Below are positions 4,738 through 5,278 of a stretch of 5,278 nt of DNA, piece after piece. This DNA is from an uncultured Ruminococcus sp. (GTDB lineage Bacteria > Bacillota > Clostridia > Oscillospirales > Acutalibacteraceae), in contig CACZPV010000237.1 of NCBI GenBank assembly GCA_902783065.1, positions 1-5,278 on the forward strand, given 5' to 3'. The notes beneath the pieces are model-generated. The model had not been told where the DNA came from, ran no database searches, and saw only the letters and a list, made by a program, of their open reading frames with translations. The translations under genes were made by a program, and so were the position numbers. The number at the start of each line of letters is the position of its first letter. The stretch's first letter is position 1.

Positions 4738-5278
4738 TTATATCCACTTACGCCGGAACAATTTAGACGGTCTGTGACCCGCATCTGATGTTGTTTTGTC
4801 TGTCGGGTCAGTAAGATAGCTGTACTTACGTCTGAACGGTGCCTTAATCAGTTTTTTTCCGAGTATAATCTCATACACTTGCTGCAATTCCGTCAATGTA
4901 AAATATTCCGGAACAAGATTAAGCGCAATATCGGTGTATTCCACTTTATTTCTCAGACGAATCATAGCACATGTTATAATCGTCGCATGGTCAAAAGCAA
5001 GTTTTCCGGGCTCTAAAATGGTAAATATGTTTTCGCTTCCCCTATCCGAACGGCGGTATGTATGACGGACAAGGGAGTTCAATGTTTCAGTTTTGTTCTT
5101 AAGTATCAGAAGGTAATTCGTCACTCTTTCAAAGATTCCGTTAATATTACTGACATACTGTAACTGTTCAGAAAAGCGGACTGTAAACCATTCTGCTCTG
5201 TCGGCATCATCTCCGGCGCGGATATTCAGCTTACTGCTGTCTGCGAGTGCAAGATAACTGCAGCTCATAACCCACATT
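4738..5278 (-). CDS. NUDIX-type protein with NrtR-like winged helix, 3' part
   Basis: The C-terminal 179 residues of a protein cut by the right window edge. The frame is open to the edge, and the Met encoded at 5275-5277 is probably internal. The visible start (WVMSCSYLALADSS, then the RAGDDADRAEWF stretch) matches the second half of a NUDIX domain; the NUDIX box itself would lie outside the window. From about residue 94 comes the winged-helix region of NrtR-like proteins: an RLRNKVEYTDIALNLVPEYF segment, TLTELQQVYEIILGK (127-141), FRRKY, and GHRPSKLFRR near the end. Such proteins bind ADP-ribose or related nucleotides and repress NAD or sugar-use genes, or act as NUDIX hydrolases. A linker of about 60 residues (35-93) between the two parts is longer than in the shortest family members. 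The target cannot be told from this fragment. It could share a transcript with the two-component genes downstream. Confidence 0.8.
   Translation of the reverse strand, partial: MWVMSCSYLALADSSKLNIRAGDDADRAEWFTVRFSEQLQYVSNINGIFERVTNYLLILKNKTETLNSLVRHTYRRSDRGSENIFTILEPGKLAFDHATIITCAMIRLRNKVEYTDIALNLVPEYFTLTELQQVYEIILGKKLIKAPFRRKYSYLTDPTDKTTSDAGHRPSKLFRRKWI

Overview
The window looks like chromosomal DNA from a low-GC Gram-positive bacterium (Bacillota), most plausibly a Ruminococcus-like member of the Clostridia. The reasons are AT-rich coding sequence, strong AGGAGG-type ribosome binding sites, an nrdR gene with a clostridial-type protein, and a NUDIX/winged-helix regulator and HAMP-less histidine kinase of kinds common in gut Clostridia. 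The genus is an inference from overall character; no species marker is present.

Layout, left to right. Positions 1-243 hold a short repeat, a GC-rich palindromic patch and a sigma-A-type promoter. A xylose-isomerase-like TIM-barrel protein (244-1023, +) is followed after 89 nt by nrdR (1113-1568, +), the repressor of ribonucleotide reductase genes. The two are probably co-transcribed. A 372-nt gene-free stretch (1569-1940) is full of inverted and direct repeats and includes an inverted second copy of the repeat at the left edge. Next is an amidohydrolase_2-family metal-dependent hydrolase (1941-2753, +). It converges on a two-component system on the minus strand: histidine kinase (2780-4000) and OmpR-type response regulator (3997-4674), overlapping by ATGA. 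A perfect 9-bp-stem hairpin between the convergent genes doubles as the end of the kinase reading frame. Upstream of the regulator, on the same strand, is the 3' part of a NUDIX-type protein with an NrtR-like winged helix (4738-5278), cut by the window edge. A near-perfect 11-bp inverted repeat lies in the 63-nt gap between them.

The two-component pair is one functional unit: the kinase senses an unknown extracytoplasmic signal and passes phosphate to the regulator. The TIM-barrel protein and the amidohydrolase are both small metal-dependent enzymes of unknown substrate, and nothing shows that they share a pathway. I do not see a clearly new system here. The most interesting parts are the non-coding repeats (two inverted copies 1.7 kb apart), the structured block at 1610-1680, and the inverted repeat upstream of the response regulator.
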